Assembly: GCF_004912135.1 (NCBI RefSeq)
Contig: NZ_STGU01000011.1
Location: 92,699-156,698, forward strand
Origin: Rhizobium rosettiformans W3
Lineage (GTDB): Bacteria > Pseudomonadota > Alphaproteobacteria > Rhizobiales > Rhizobiaceae
Reading direction: 5' to 3'
Length of the DNA: 64,000 nucleotides
A model generated the notes under the pieces. That model was not told where the DNA came from. It made no database searches and saw nothing but the letters and a program-made list of their open reading frames with translations. Shown here in pieces: positions 20,196-29,581 of this stretch. The translations under genes and the position numbers were made by a program. The stretch's first letter is position 1; every line of letters starts with the position of its first letter.

Positions 20196-21098
20196 TTACT
20201 TCCCGCCCACAGGCCGTGTTGCCGCCGCCTTCTCGACCATCGCCGTGACCTCGGCGCGGCGGGCGCCCTCCAGCGGCATGCGCGGCATGCGGACGCGCTC
20301 GGAGCCGCGGCCCATGATCTGTTCGGCGAGCTTGATCGACTGGACCAGGTCGTGTTCGGCATCGAGATGCAGAAGCGGCATGAACCAGCGGTAGATGCGG
20401 CGGGCTTCCATCCAGTCGCCACGGTCGGCGGCGGCGACCAGCGCCACCGATTCGGCCGGGAAGGCGCTGGTGAGGCCGGAGACCCAGCCCTTGGCGCCGA
20501 GCATCAGGCCTTCGAGCGCCACGTCGTCAAGGCCGGCGAAGATGTCGTAGCGGTCGCCGAAAGCGTTGATCAGGTCGGTGAAGCGGCGCGGATCGGGCGC
20601 ACTTTCCTTGACGGCCTTGATGTTCTTCACGCCATCGAGGGCCTCCAGGACTTCCGCGCCGATGTTGACGCGGTAGGCCGGCGGGTTGTTGTAGAGCATG
20701 ATCGGCAGGCCTGTCGCCTCGGCCACCGTCTTGAAATGCGCGACCAGCTCATGGGGCTTCGGCACATAGACCATGGCTGGCAGGACCATAAGCCCATCGG
20801 CGCCGATCTTCTCGGCGTCGCGAGCATAGGCGCTCGCGCGGCGGGTGTCGAATTCCGACACGCCCGTGACGACCGGCACGCGGCCATTCACCACTTCGAC
20901 GGCGGCCTTCAGGATGGTGCGCTTTTCTTCGGGATCGAGCGAGTTGTTCTCGCCGCAGGTGCCCATGACGATCAGGCCATTGACGCCGTCATTGACGAGG
21001 GCGTCGAGCACGCGCTGCGTGGCGTCGATGTCGACCGAGAGATCTTCATGGAATTGAGTCGTTGCGGCGGGGAAGACGCCGTGCCAGCCGGTGGTCAT
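20196..21098 (-). CDS. Dihydrodipicolinate synthase (DapA) family lyase/aldolase
   Basis: A 300-residue TIM-barrel class I aldolase. It has the family GTCGENNSL motif, the proton-relay tyrosine in MLYNNPPAY and the Schiff-base lysine in NIKAVKESAPD. The context, divergent from an FCD-type GntR regulator and far from lysine genes, points to a catabolic 2-keto-acid or sugar-acid substrate and not to lysine synthesis. The ATG at 21098 follows an AACAGGAG site 6 bases upstream; an in-frame extension of ten codons to 21128 is less likely. Confidence 0.88.
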   Translation of the reverse strand: MTTGWHGVFPAATTQFHEDLSVDIDATQRVLDALVNDGVNGLIVMGTCGENNSLDPEEKRTILKAAVEVVNGRVPVVTGVSEFDTRRASAYARDAEKIGADGLMVLPAMVYVPKPHELVAHFKTVAEATGLPIMLYNNPPAYRVNIGAEVLEALDGVKNIKAVKESAPDPRRFTDLINAFGDRYDIFAGLDDVALEGLMLGAKGWVSGLTSAFPAESVALVAAADRGDWMEARRIYRWFMPLLHLDAEHDLVQSIKLAEQIMGRGSERVRMPRMPLEGARRAEVTAMVEKAAATRPVGGK

Positions 21099-21129
21099 GG
21101 GAAGCTCCTGTTGATGAGATGAGTTCATC

Positions 21130-21149
21130 GTATACAGTTTGTCGACAAA
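21130..21149. promoter_or_regulatory. Likely operator of the FCD regulator
   Basis: Two adjacent palindromes, GTATAC (21130-21135) and TTTGTCGACAAA (21138-21149), lie between the aldolase gene and the regulator gene. The TTGT-ACAA spacing is that of GntR/FCD operators. Confidence 0.6.
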
Positions 21150-21196
21150 CGCAAGAGGTGTGCTTCAGAGATCGCTGAAACGGCTGCTTTGCAGGG

Positions 21197-21928
21197 TCAG
21201 AGGTTGGGGAGTTTGGCGGCAGCAGTGATGTTGCGTGCCACGTAGTCCTGGATCTGGCGGACGATCTGGTCGGCATGGGCGATCGACAGCCTGTCCGCCT
21301 CTTCCACATCCCCCGATCGGATTGCCTCGATGATCTTCTCGTGCTCCTCGACATAACGGCGCGGCAGCCGGTCATCGAAGGTCTGGTAGTAGAGCCTGAG
21401 GATCCGGCGCCCCTCGTCCAGAAGGCGCGCGAAGAAGGCGGTGTAATAGGGATTGCCGGCGCGTTCGGCGATCGCGACATGAAAGTCGCGGTTGGCCTCG
21501 ATCATGGCGAAGGCATCCTGGGCCTCCACGGCCTTTGCGAAGCTCTCCTGATGGCGAACGATCTCCGCCATCCAGGCATCGCCGGAGCGCTGGGCGGCCC
21601 CGCGGGTCGTCACGCGATACATCAGGCAGAGCGCCTCGAAATAGGTGGGCAGGCTCGAGAAGTCGATGACCGCAACGATGGTGTTGCGGTTCGGCAGGCT
21701 GGTGACGAGACCTTCGGAGGTCAGCCGGAGCAGCGCTTCGCGGATCGGCGTGCGCGACATGCCGAAGTGTTCGGACAGGCGCGTTTCGTCGAGCGGGCTG
21801 CCGGGCGCGCGCTCCATGGTCAGGATCTCGTGGCGCAGCGCCTTGTAGACCGATTCGGTGCCGGAGCCGCGGGTGCGTGCCCCCTCGCCCTTTACGGTCT
21901 CGGTCTCTGCGTCGCGTACGTCGTCCAT
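21197..21928 (-). CDS. GntR family transcriptional regulator, FCD subfamily
   Basis: A 243-residue regulator. An N-terminal winged helix (about 24-90; ETRLSEHFGMSRTPIREALL) is followed by an all-helical FCD effector domain with the metal-binding histidines in DFHVAIAE, YVEEHEKIIEAI and SIAHADQI. The ATG at 21928 is preferred to a GTG 12 codons upstream, though both are possible. Both genes point left, so the regulator lies just upstream of the aldolase gene, with the palindromic operator in the 98-bp gap. Confidence 0.9.
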   Translation of the reverse strand: MDDVRDAETETVKGEGARTRGSGTESVYKALRHEILTMERAPGSPLDETRLSEHFGMSRTPIREALLRLTSEGLVTSLPNRNTIVAVIDFSSLPTYFEALCLMYRVTTRGAAQRSGDAWMAEIVRHQESFAKAVEAQDAFAMIEANRDFHVAIAERAGNPYYTAFFARLLDEGRRILRLYYQTFDDRLPRRYVEEHEKIIEAIRSGDVEEADRLSIAHADQIVRQIQDYVARNITAAAKLPNL

Positions 21929-22017
21929 GCCTGCTCTCTCATCCTGTCCGTTCCCGTTCAGCACAGCGGCGAACGGCTTCGAAAGTCAAGGCTGGCATTG
22001 ATGAACGATCGGGAGGT

Positions 22018-23034
22018 TCAGCCCTGCAGCTCGCGGCGAGCCTCGAGATACCATTCAACGAAGGCCTTCACGCCGTCTTCGAGCCTGGTGCTCGGGGTAT
22101 ATCCGGTCAGCGCCTGCAGGAGATCGGGGGCGGCATAGGTGCGCGGGACGTCACCCTTCTGCATCGGCAGCATCTTGCGGATCGCCGGCTGGCCGAGTGC
22201 CTTCTCCACCAGTTCGACGAAGTCCATCAGATTTTCCGGCTGACCACCGCCAATATTGACCAGGCGGAACGGTGCCTGACGGGACAGCGTCTCGATGTCC
22301 TCATTGGCAACGCGATTCGATTCGTCCGGAATGACATGCGAGATCCTGATGATCGCCTCGACGAGATCGTCGATATAGGTGAAGTCGCGGCTCATCTGGC
22401 CCTCACCATAGATCTCGATCGGCTGGTCATTCAGCATCAAATCGACGAACTTGAAGAGCGCCATGTCCGGCCGGCCCCAGGGGCCGTAGACGGTAAAAAA
22501 GCGGAAAGCCGTGGTTGGCGTCTTGTAGAGATGGGCATGGGCATGGGCCATCAGCTCCATCGACTTCTTCGTCGCGGCATAGATGGTGAGCGGCTCGTCG
22601 GCGCGGTCCGTCTCGCGGAAGGGCACCGTCGGATTGGCGCCATAGATCGAGGAGGTCGAAGCCAGCATCAGGTGCTTGACCTTGTGACGCTCGGCAAGCT
22701 CGATGATGTTGTAGGAGCCGGTGACGTTGGACGTGAGATAGGATTGCGGGTTTTCAAGGCTGTAGCGCACGCCCGCCTGGGCCGCGAGATGGATGACTAC
22801 GTCCGGCGTGGCAGCCGCCATCGCGTCTTCCACCGCAGCGCGATCCTCCAGCATGGCGATCACAGGCGTGAACGCCGGATACTGGGCGAGCGCCGCATGG
22901 CGCATCTGCTTGAGCTTGACGTTGTAATAGGGCGTCATGCCATCGAAGCCGGTCACCTGATGCCCGTCGGCGAGCAGCCGGCGGGCAAGGTGAAAGCCGA
23001 TGAAGCCGGCGGTGCCGGTGATGAAGTAATGCAT
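22018..23034 (-). CDS. lpsL: UDP-glucuronate 4-epimerase
   Basis: An extended short-chain dehydrogenase of 338 residues that interconverts UDP-glucuronate and UDP-galacturonate for LPS and capsule. NAD is bound by GTAGFIG (residues 6-12), and the catalytic YAATKK gives the Tyr-x-x-x-Lys pair. The ATG at 23034 lies 2 bp after the stop of the UDP-glucose dehydrogenase gene, so the two enzymes of the pathway are made together, as in Sinorhizobium rkpK-lpsL. The long upstream in-frame extension overlaps that gene and is not used. Confidence 0.9.
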   Translation of the reverse strand: MHYFITGTAGFIGFHLARRLLADGHQVTGFDGMTPYYNVKLKQMRHAALAQYPAFTPVIAMLEDRAAVEDAMAAATPDVVIHLAAQAGVRYSLENPQSYLTSNVTGSYNIIELAERHKVKHLMLASTSSIYGANPTVPFRETDRADEPLTIYAATKKSMELMAHAHAHLYKTPTTAFRFFTVYGPWGRPDMALFKFVDLMLNDQPIEIYGEGQMSRDFTYIDDLVEAIIRISHVIPDESNRVANEDIETLSRQAPFRLVNIGGGQPENLMDFVELVEKALGQPAIRKMLPMQKGDVPRTYAAPDLLQALTGYTPSTRLEDGVKAFVEWYLEARRELQG

Positions 23035-23036
23035 GC

Positions 23037-24353
23037 TCAGGCCTTTGCCGTGCGCTTGCCGATCGGGAAATGGCTGAAGCCGTATTTCTCCATCTCCTCC
23101 GGCTTGTAGATGTTGCGCAGGTCGACGATCACGGGCGCCTTCATCTCCTGCTTCAGCCGGCGGAAATCGAGCGCGCGGAATTCGTCCCATTCGGTGACGA
23201 CGACGATCGCCTCCGCACCGGCCGCGATCTCGTAAGGGTTCTTGCCATAGGTGACGGGACCGAGCACGGCCTTGGCGGCGTCCATGCCTTCGGGATCGAA
23301 GACATGCACATCGGCACCGCCATCGAGCAGCGCCTGGACGATGGTTATGGCGGGTGCATCGCGCATGTCGTCGGTGTTCGGCTTGAAGGTCAGGCCGAGC
23401 ATGGCGATCTTCTTGCCGCGGACATTGCCCTCACAGGCAGCGATCACCTTGCGGCCCATGGCGCGCTTGCGGTTGTCGTTGATCGCGACCGTGGTTTCGA
23501 TGAGCCGCAAGGGGCTGTCGAAGTCCTGAGCGGTCTTGACCAGCGCCAGCGTGTCCTTCGGGAAGCAGGAGCCGCCATAGCCCGGCCCGGCATGCAGGAA
23601 CTTGTCGCCGATGCGCTTGTCCATGCCGATGCCCTTGGCGACTTTCTGCACGTCCGCACCGATCTGCTCGCAGAGGTCGGCGATCTCGTTGATGAAGGTG
23701 ATCTTCATCGCCAGGAAGGCGTTGGCCGCATATTTGATCAGCTCAGAGGTGCGGCGTTCGCAGAAATAGAGCGGCGCTTCGTTGAGATAGAGCGGGCGGT
23801 AGACTTCGCGCATCAATTCAGTGGCGCGTTCGTCGCCAGAGCCGATGACGATGCGATCCGGCCGCTTGAAGTCGGCGATGGCCGCACCCTCGCGCAGGAA
23901 TTCGGGATTGGAGACGACAGCGATGTCCTTGTCCGGGAATTCTTCGCGGAAGATCCGCTCGATTTCGTCGCCGGTGCCGACCGGCACCGTGGACTTGGTC
24001 ACGACCACGGTGAAACCGGTGACCGCCGCGGCAATCTCGCGGGCGGCGGCATAAACGTAAGAAAGGTCGGCATGGCCGTCGCCACGACGGGAGGGCGTAC
24101 CGACAGCGATGAAGACGACGTCGGCGGCTGCGACCGGCTTTGCCAGATCGAGCGAAAAGCTCAGGCGACCGGCCGCGCGGTTATGGGCGATGATGGCTTC
24201 AAGCCCCGGCTCGAAGATCGGCACTTCGCCCCGCTCCAGGGCCTCGACCTTCTCCGTCGACTTGTCGACACAGATCACTTCGTGACCAAAATCCGCGAGG
24301 CAGGCTCCCGACACAAGGCCGACATAACCCGAACCGATCATCACTATGCGCAT
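23037..24353 (-). CDS. rkpK: UDP-glucose 6-dehydrogenase
   Basis: Oxidises UDP-glucose to UDP-glucuronate with two NAD molecules. The protein is 438 residues, with an N-terminal Rossmann motif ([18 protein letters not shown]) and the catalytic cysteine in [16 protein letters not shown]. The C-terminal UDP-binding domain is complete. It forms a two-gene operon with lpsL downstream. A Pho-box-like direct repeat lies 67-84 bp upstream of the start. The enterobacterial name is ugd. Confidence 0.95.
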   Translation of the reverse strand: MRIVMIGSGYVGLVSGACLADFGHEVICVDKSTEKVEALERGEVPIFEPGLEAIIAHNRAAGRLSFSLDLAKPVAAADVVFIAVGTPSRRGDGHADLSYVYAAAREIAAAVTGFTVVVTKSTVPVGTGDEIERIFREEFPDKDIAVVSNPEFLREGAAIADFKRPDRIVIGSGDERATELMREVYRPLYLNEAPLYFCERRTSELIKYAANAFLAMKITFINEIADLCEQIGADVQKVAKGIGMDKRIGDKFLHAGPGYGGSCFPKDTLALVKTAQDFDSPLRLIETTVAINDNRKRAMGRKVIAACEGNVRGKKIAMLGLTFKPNTDDMRDAPAITIVQALLDGGADVHVFDPEGMDAAKAVLGPVTYGKNPYEIAAGAEAIVVVTEWDEFRALDFRRLKQEMKAPVIVDLRNIYKPEEMEKYGFSHFPIGKRTAKA

Positions 24354-24419
24354 TCAACACCTATCCTGATCATGATTGCATCTGACGCCGTCGTCCGTTC
24401 CGGTTCTGGAACATAAAAC

Positions 24420-24437
24420 ATGACGCCGAGATGACAA
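24420..24437 (-). promoter_or_regulatory. Pho-box-like direct repeat before rkpK (weak)
   Basis: On the minus strand TTGTCAT-CTCG-GCGTCAT. The first half matches the PhoB half-site CTGTCAT at 6 of 7 bases, the second at 5 of 7, with the correct 4-bp spacing. Listed as a candidate only. Confidence 0.3.
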
Positions 24438-24559
24438 ACCTGTGAGCCCGCATCCTGTTCGCCGCTGAAACTGAATAAAGTCAGCGCGATGTGACAGGGA
24501 GCCAGCCGTTCCATGCCGGTCTAGCTGCCGATGACGGCTCTGTCAAAAAGGGGCGGTCT

Positions 24560-25885
24560 TCAGCTATTCGAAGCCAGGCTCTCGCGCAGCTTTCGATGGG
24601 CGGCCTCGTCGAGGGAGAAATTCCACATCAGCGCGATTGCCGCGAGTTTGGGGAGAATCGGCAGGAAGGCATAGAGGGCGCCAAGCGCTGTCAGCGCCTC
24701 CGGTGTTTGCGTCGCGGTCTGGTCACCGATGAAGCCCGCGAGGTCGAGCAGCGGGAAGACGACACCGGCGGACAGCGCCACCGCAAGCTTGGTGATGAAG
24801 CTCCAGGCGGCAAAGTAGAGGCCAGAGCGCTGCTCGCCCGAAGAGACGGTGTCGTTGTCGATGACATCGGCCTGGATGGCGGGCGGGAGCGTGAGGTCGA
24901 AGCCAAGCAGCAGGCCGGTGATGACGCAGACCACAGTGAATGCGATGACGTCGCCTTCACCCAGGAATCCCGCGACCGAGAAAACGGCACAGGCAAGAAT
25001 CATCGCCAGACACCACGCACGGTGCTTGCCAAGACGTTTGGCAGTGGCAACGGCGAGCGGCACGCCGGCGATGGCGCAGAGGAAATAGGTGAAGAGCAAG
25101 GGTCCCTGCATGGCCGGTGCGCCGAGGCGCTGGCCGACGAAATAGATGAAGAGCGACGCCGGAATGGCATTGGCGAAGCTGTTGAGCAGGAATGCGGAGA
25201 CAAGGCGCAGAAACGGGCCATTGGCGCGCAGATGCTCAAAGCCTTCCCGCAACGAGAGCTTCCGTTGCGAGAGGTCGACAGGCTCCGGCACCGTGGCGAC
25301 CGCAAGCAGGCCGGCGACCGGCAGCATGACGGCGATGAAGACGGCAATCCAGGCAAGGCCATGGAAACCAACAGCCGTATCAAGGCCGCCGACGAAGGGC
25401 AGCGTGATGGCGATCAGGGAGCCGACAAGCGTTGCGCCCTCGCGAAAGGCGGAGAGCCTGACCCGCGCCTGATAGCCTGTCGCGAGCTCCGCTCCCCAGG
25501 CCGTGTAGGGCAGAAGCGACCAGGTCGCCCCGATCGAAAGCGCCACGCCCCAGACGGCCAGATAACCGACACCGGCATCCTCGGGCGGCCAGAAGACCAT
25601 GAAGGCGGCGAGTGCGGTCAGCGGTGTGGAGATGACGAAAAAGAAGCGGCGCCGACCATAGCGGGACCGGACACGGTCGGAGAGCCAGCCGAACAGCGGA
25701 TCGGTGACGGCATCGATCAGCCGGATGCCGAGCAGCAGGGTGCCGATGGTTGCCAGCGAGATGGCGAAATGATCGGCGTAGAAAGTGGGGAGCACGATGT
25801 AGAAGGGCAGCGCGATCGCGGCCATGGGAATTGCCGGAAGTGCGTAGAATGCAAGGCGTGTGGACGCCGGAGCCTGCTCTGTCAT
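24560..25885 (-). CDS. Major facilitator (GPH/MelB-like) transporter
   Basis: A 441-residue membrane protein with about 12 helices. The loop GWLSDRVRSRYGRRRFFFVIS matches the glycoside-pentoside-hexuronide cation symporter signature, as does IRLIDAVTDPLFGWL just before it. The start is taken at the ATG at 25885 (MTEQAPAST); the in-frame extension upstream overlaps the DUF2256 gene and is not hydrophobic. The substrate is not evident. A hexuronide would fit the neighbouring uronate pathway but is only a guess. Confidence 0.82.
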   Translation of the reverse strand: MTEQAPASTRLAFYALPAIPMAAIALPFYIVLPTFYADHFAISLATIGTLLLGIRLIDAVTDPLFGWLSDRVRSRYGRRRFFFVISTPLTALAAFMVFWPPEDAGVGYLAVWGVALSIGATWSLLPYTAWGAELATGYQARVRLSAFREGATLVGSLIAITLPFVGGLDTAVGFHGLAWIAVFIAVMLPVAGLLAVATVPEPVDLSQRKLSLREGFEHLRANGPFLRLVSAFLLNSFANAIPASLFIYFVGQRLGAPAMQGPLLFTYFLCAIAGVPLAVATAKRLGKHRAWCLAMILACAVFSVAGFLGEGDVIAFTVVCVITGLLLGFDLTLPPAIQADVIDNDTVSSGEQRSGLYFAAWSFITKLAVALSAGVVFPLLDLAGFIGDQTATQTPEALTALGALYAFLPILPKLAAIALMWNFSLDEAAHRKLRESLASNS

Positions 25886-25916
25886 GGGATCCCGATCGCT
25901 GGTGTGTCTGAGACCT

Positions 25917-26081
25917 CTACGGCTTCGCCGGGCTTGCGGTTTTGCCCGTCCGGCGGCAACGCTCCGAGCAATAGACGACATTCTCCCAGTCCCGCTCCCA
26001 CTTCTTGCGCCAGGCGAAGGGCTTTTGGCAGACAGGACATGTCTTCTGGGGCAAATCGCCCTTGCGGATCATCTTCGGCAT
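25917..26081 (-). CDS. DUF2256 zinc-ribbon-like small protein
   Basis: A 54-residue protein starting [18 protein letters not shown]. The pattern is Cys-x-x-Cys, then [11 protein letters not shown], then YCSERCR, characteristic of DUF2256. The four cysteines probably bind one zinc. Function unknown. It lies just upstream of the transporter gene in the same direction, with 31 bp between them. Confidence 0.85.
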   Translation of the reverse strand: MPKMIRKGDLPQKTCPVCQKPFAWRKKWERDWENVVYCSERCRRTGKTASPAKP

Positions 26082-26217
26082 TTTGATCTCTCACTTCTCG
26101 TGGCCTATTCGCATTGGAGGCCCGCCCGGATCACCGCAGAACAATCAAGCAGTTGAAGCTTGCCACCCCCTGCCCCACTTGCTAGCTCGAAACCGCAATC
26201 ACGGGAGATAGATCAGC

Positions 26218-27204
26218 ATGAGAGAACATTCCTTCGGCCGGACAGAATTCACCGTCAGCGATATCGGCTTCGGCGCCTGGCAGATCGGTGGATCCTGGGG
26301 CGAAGTATCGGAAGCCGACGGTCGGGCGGCGCTGAACGCAGCGCTTGACGCCGGGATGACCTTCATCGACACGGCAGACGTCTATGGCGACGGTCGCTCG
26401 GAGAAGATCATCGCGGAGGTTCTGAAGGCCCGCGGCGGAAAGCGGCCGATGGTGGCCTCGAAGGCCGGCCGGAGGCTCAACCCGCATGTGGCCGACGGCT
26501 ACACCAAGGCCAATATCGAAGCCTTCATCGACCGCTCCCTGAAAAACCTCGAGGTCGACAGCCTCGATCTCGTGCAGCTGCATTGCCCGCCAACAGACGT
26601 CTATTACCGCCAGGAGATGTTCGAGGGGCTCGAAGAGATCCGCAAGGCCGGCAAGATCAAGCATTACGGTGTGTCGGTCGAGAAGGTCGAGGAAGCGCTG
26701 AAGGCGATCGAATATCCGGGCGTCACGTCGGTGCAGATCATCTTCAACATGTTCCGCCAGCGCCCGGCCGGCCTGTTCTTCCAGGAAGCCAAGCGCCGCA
26801 ACGTCGCCGTCATCGCCCGTGTGCCGCTGGCAAGCGGCCTGCTGTCGGGCAAGATCACGGCATCGACACAGTTTGCTGCGGAAGACCATCGCAATTTCAA
26901 CCGCAATGGCGAAGCCTTCGATGTGGGCGAAACCTTTGCCGGCGTTCCCTTCGAAACCGGCCTCGCAGCAGTCGAGGAAGTCCGCAAGCTCGTGCCGGAA
27001 GGCGCCTCCATGGCGCAGTTTGCGCTGCGCTGGATCCTGATGCACGAGGCCGTCACGGTGGTGATCCCTGGCGCCCGCAATGGCGAGCAGGCCAAGGCCA
27101 ACGCTGCGGCGTCCGATTTGGCCGCGCTCTCCGCCGACGTGATGGCAGCATCCCGGGATGTCTACGAGCGGCTGATCGCGCCGCATGTCCATCACCGCTG
27201 GTAA
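26218..27204 (+). CDS. Aldo/keto reductase
   Basis: A 328-residue NADPH-dependent TIM-barrel reductase of the AKR superfamily. The catalytic tetrad segments are visible: Asp and Tyr in DTADVYGDGRSEK, Lys in VASKAGRR, and His in LVQLHCPP. The C-terminal VTVVIPGARNGEQAKANAAA is the cofactor-binding stretch. The physiological substrate cannot be told. It is a lone gene on the plus strand with its own terminator. Confidence 0.9.
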   Translation: MREHSFGRTEFTVSDIGFGAWQIGGSWGEVSEADGRAALNAALDAGMTFIDTADVYGDGRSEKIIAEVLKARGGKRPMVASKAGRRLNPHVADGYTKANIEAFIDRSLKNLEVDSLDLVQLHCPPTDVYYRQEMFEGLEEIRKAGKIKHYGVSVEKVEEALKAIEYPGVTSVQIIFNMFRQRPAGLFFQEAKRRNVAVIARVPLASGLLSGKITASTQFAAEDHRNFNRNGEAFDVGETFAGVPFETGLAAVEEVRKLVPEGASMAQFALRWILMHEAVTVVIPGARNGEQAKANAAASDLAALSADVMAASRDVYERLIAPHVHHRW

Positions 27205-27227
27205 ACGCGCCGACATCGACAAAATGA

Positions 27228-27257
27228 AGAGGCCGGGTGAGCGATCACCCGGCCTCT
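27228..27257. terminator. Bidirectional terminator between convergent genes
   Basis: AGAGGCCGGGTGA pairs with TCACCCGGCCTCT (13 bp) around a GCGA loop. A-rich sequence (aaaatga) precedes it and ttgttt follows, so it can stop the aldo/keto reductase transcript and the oppositely oriented phytase-like gene. Confidence 0.85.
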
Positions 27258-27284
27258 CTTGTTTCAGGCATCCTGATCTTGCGA

Positions 27285-29483
27285 TCAGTTGGTGCCCTGC
27301 AGGTTTACTTCCCAGAACAGGGTCTCACCCGAGCTATCGTCCACGCCATCGTTGTCGGTGACGGCGAAGGCCTTGCCGGCGGCGTCGAAGGCAAAGCCTT
27401 CGAGCTTGTCGACGACATAGCCGTTCGTGGCAGCCTTCAGGTCCGGGATGAAGTCATGGACTTCTTCCTTGGTGACAACGGGGAGTTCTTCACCGATCTT
27501 GGCGGGCTTCAGGTCGGCAATGGCAACGCGGTAAAGCTTCTTGAGCTTGGCGTTGTCACCAATCTGGTTGTCACGCTCGACGATGTAGACGTGGTCGCCA
27601 TGGGCGGTGATCTCGGAGAGACCGACCCAGCCTTCGCCAGCCGCTTCGAGCGGATAACGCACGGCGCCCCATTCCTTGGACTTCGGGTTGTAGGAGAGGA
27701 GCTTGACCGAGCCCTTCTCATCATCGCCCCATTCGCGCTGGACGGCCATCCAGAGCGTCATGTCATCGCCGGTGCCGACGGAGGTGATGCCTTCGAGACC
27801 GAAGCGGGTCTGGCCGGCGAGGAGCTCGGTCGGGAACCCGATCTCCGCCTTGATCTCGCCCTTGGCGTCAACGTGGTAGAGGCCGTGGCCGACGAGCTTG
27901 GCTGCATCGCCTTCCGAGGCGAGCCAGAAGCCGCCTTCGCCGTCGAGCGTGATGCCCTCGATATCGAGCTTCTGGGCAGCAGCACCGCCACGCATGATCG
28001 GCAGGGCCGAGGTGACGACAGCGGGCTTCTGCGTCGCGTCGATGGTGAAGATCGACGGCTGCATGGAATAGAAGCTGTCATTGACGGCGTAGAGCGTGCC
28101 TGCCTTCTCGGCGTCGCCGACGAGACCGGAGAGAGCACCCCAGCCGATCGGTGCGCCATCGACCATAGCCGACTGGATCATCGGATAGGCCGGTGTGCCT
28201 TCAGCGAGTTCAAAAACCATGACGTGCGAACGCGGACCGCCGTCTTCGCCGAGGTCGACCTCGTTGGCGGTGACCAGCAGGTTGCGCGAGGGGATTGCGA
28301 CGGCACCTTCTGGCGAGACGCCAGACGGCAGAAGCTGGGCCAGTTCAGGCTCGGCACCCGTGTCCTTGTAGACGCCGACAATCGAAGAACGCTCGGACAG
28401 AACGAAGAAGTAGTTCTGGTCACCGAAAGCAGCAGCTTCCAGGCCTTCCGGCTCGATACCCTTGGAGCGCGCGCGCTTGTCGGGGAAGTGACCGATCTGG
28501 GCGATGGCCATTTCCAGCGACGGGCCCGAGTCGTAGGCGACCTTGCCGGTCTTGTCGAAGATCGTGAAGCTGCGCGAACCGCCGTTCCAGTCGCCTTCGT
28601 TGGCGATCACGATGCGATTGTCGTCCAGCCATTTCACGGCATCCGGCTCGCGCGGAACGCCTTCCTTCGTGCCGGTGAACTTCAGAGCGCCATCCGACTT
28701 GGTGTCGATGCCGGCGAGGTCGACCGTGCCAGCGGAGAAGTGCGACTTCACTTCACCCGTCTTGCCGTCGACGATGGCAATGTGGTTGTTCTCCTGCAGC
28801 GTGACGGCGATCTCACCGAGGCTGTTGATTGCCACGAACTCCGGCTCCGGATCTTCCGGGGCGATTTCGGCGAGACCTGTCAGCGCCACGCGCTTGATGG
28901 TGCCGCAGTCGGCCACACCGTCCGTCAGCGAGATGATGACGAGATCGCCAGCCGGCATCTGGGGCAAAGCGCCGTCGTTGACGTCTTCGTCGCGCTCGTT
29001 TTCGATCGCGATGGCAACGAAGGAGCCATCCTTGGCAACAGCAACCGAGTCAGGCTGGCCACCGATGTCGCAGGTCGAATCGACGGCCTTGGAGGCGATA
29101 TCAACGACGGCGAGCTTGCCCGAAGGCGCGGTATAGCTCTCGGACGTGTTGACGCCGACCAGCACCTTGCCGCCGGCAACGGCAACCGACGTGGGCTCGC
29201 CATCCATCATCACCGCGCCAGCGGCCTTAGGGGCCTTGGCGTCGGTGATATCGATGAAGCCGATGCCGCCGAGCGGGCTGTCGGAATAGATGAGCGTATT
29301 GCCGTCTTCCGAGGCGGTCACGATCTCGGCCGAGGTCGTGGTGAGCTTCTCCTTGTCGGCCGGCAGATTGGCGGCGACCGGGAACGTGGCGATGCGGTTG
29401 AAAACCTGTTCTGCCGCGGCCGGCAGGGCCACGGATGCAAAGAGCGCCGCCGTCAGGGCGACGCGGGAGAGACCATTGGTCAT
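27285..29483 (-). CDS. Secreted esterase-like/phytase-family beta-propeller protein
   Basis: A 732-residue exported protein. A signal peptide (ALTAALFASVALPAAA) leads into a long repetitive beta-propeller of the 'esterase-like activity of phytase' family. Segments such as GGQPDSVAVAKDGSFVAIA, GIEPEGLEAAAFGDQNYFFV and KLDIEGITLDGEGGFWLASE look like successive blades. The likely role is cleavage of phosphoesters in the periplasm or outside the cell; activity is not demonstrated. A strong Pho box 53 bp upstream of the ATG supports induction by phosphate starvation. Confidence 0.85.
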   Translation of the reverse strand: MTNGLSRVALTAALFASVALPAAAEQVFNRIATFPVAANLPADKEKLTTTSAEIVTASEDGNTLIYSDSPLGGIGFIDITDAKAPKAAGAVMMDGEPTSVAVAGGKVLVGVNTSESYTAPSGKLAVVDIASKAVDSTCDIGGQPDSVAVAKDGSFVAIAIENERDEDVNDGALPQMPAGDLVIISLTDGVADCGTIKRVALTGLAEIAPEDPEPEFVAINSLGEIAVTLQENNHIAIVDGKTGEVKSHFSAGTVDLAGIDTKSDGALKFTGTKEGVPREPDAVKWLDDNRIVIANEGDWNGGSRSFTIFDKTGKVAYDSGPSLEMAIAQIGHFPDKRARSKGIEPEGLEAAAFGDQNYFFVLSERSSIVGVYKDTGAEPELAQLLPSGVSPEGAVAIPSRNLLVTANEVDLGEDGGPRSHVMVFELAEGTPAYPMIQSAMVDGAPIGWGALSGLVGDAEKAGTLYAVNDSFYSMQPSIFTIDATQKPAVVTSALPIMRGGAAAQKLDIEGITLDGEGGFWLASEGDAAKLVGHGLYHVDAKGEIKAEIGFPTELLAGQTRFGLEGITSVGTGDDMTLWMAVQREWGDDEKGSVKLLSYNPKSKEWGAVRYPLEAAGEGWVGLSEITAHGDHVYIVERDNQIGDNAKLKKLYRVAIADLKPAKIGEELPVVTKEEVHDFIPDLKAATNGYVVDKLEGFAFDAAGKAFAVTDNDGVDDSSGETLFWEVNLQGTN

Positions 29484-29535
29484 CGGGAAACCTCCAGTAT
29501 CCGAAAATGGAACAAGAGGGTTCTGGGGCAGTCCG

Positions 29536-29553
29536 ATGACAGTCGGATGACAA
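29536..29553 (-). promoter_or_regulatory. Pho box (PhoB site) before the phytase-like gene
   Basis: On the minus strand TTGTCAT-CCGA-CTGTCAT: two 7-bp half-sites matching CTGTCAT at 6/7 and 7/7, spaced by 4 bp. It lies 53 bp upstream of the start codon at 29483. Confidence 0.7.
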
Positions 29554-29581
29554 TGCGGGCTTGAACCCAGTTTTCACCGCT

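Noticed and set aside
27237..29564. A 775-residue plus-strand frame opposite the phytase-like gene
   Set aside because: The minus strand has a signal peptide, a good start and a propeller-like repeat pattern; the plus-strand product has no recognisable features.
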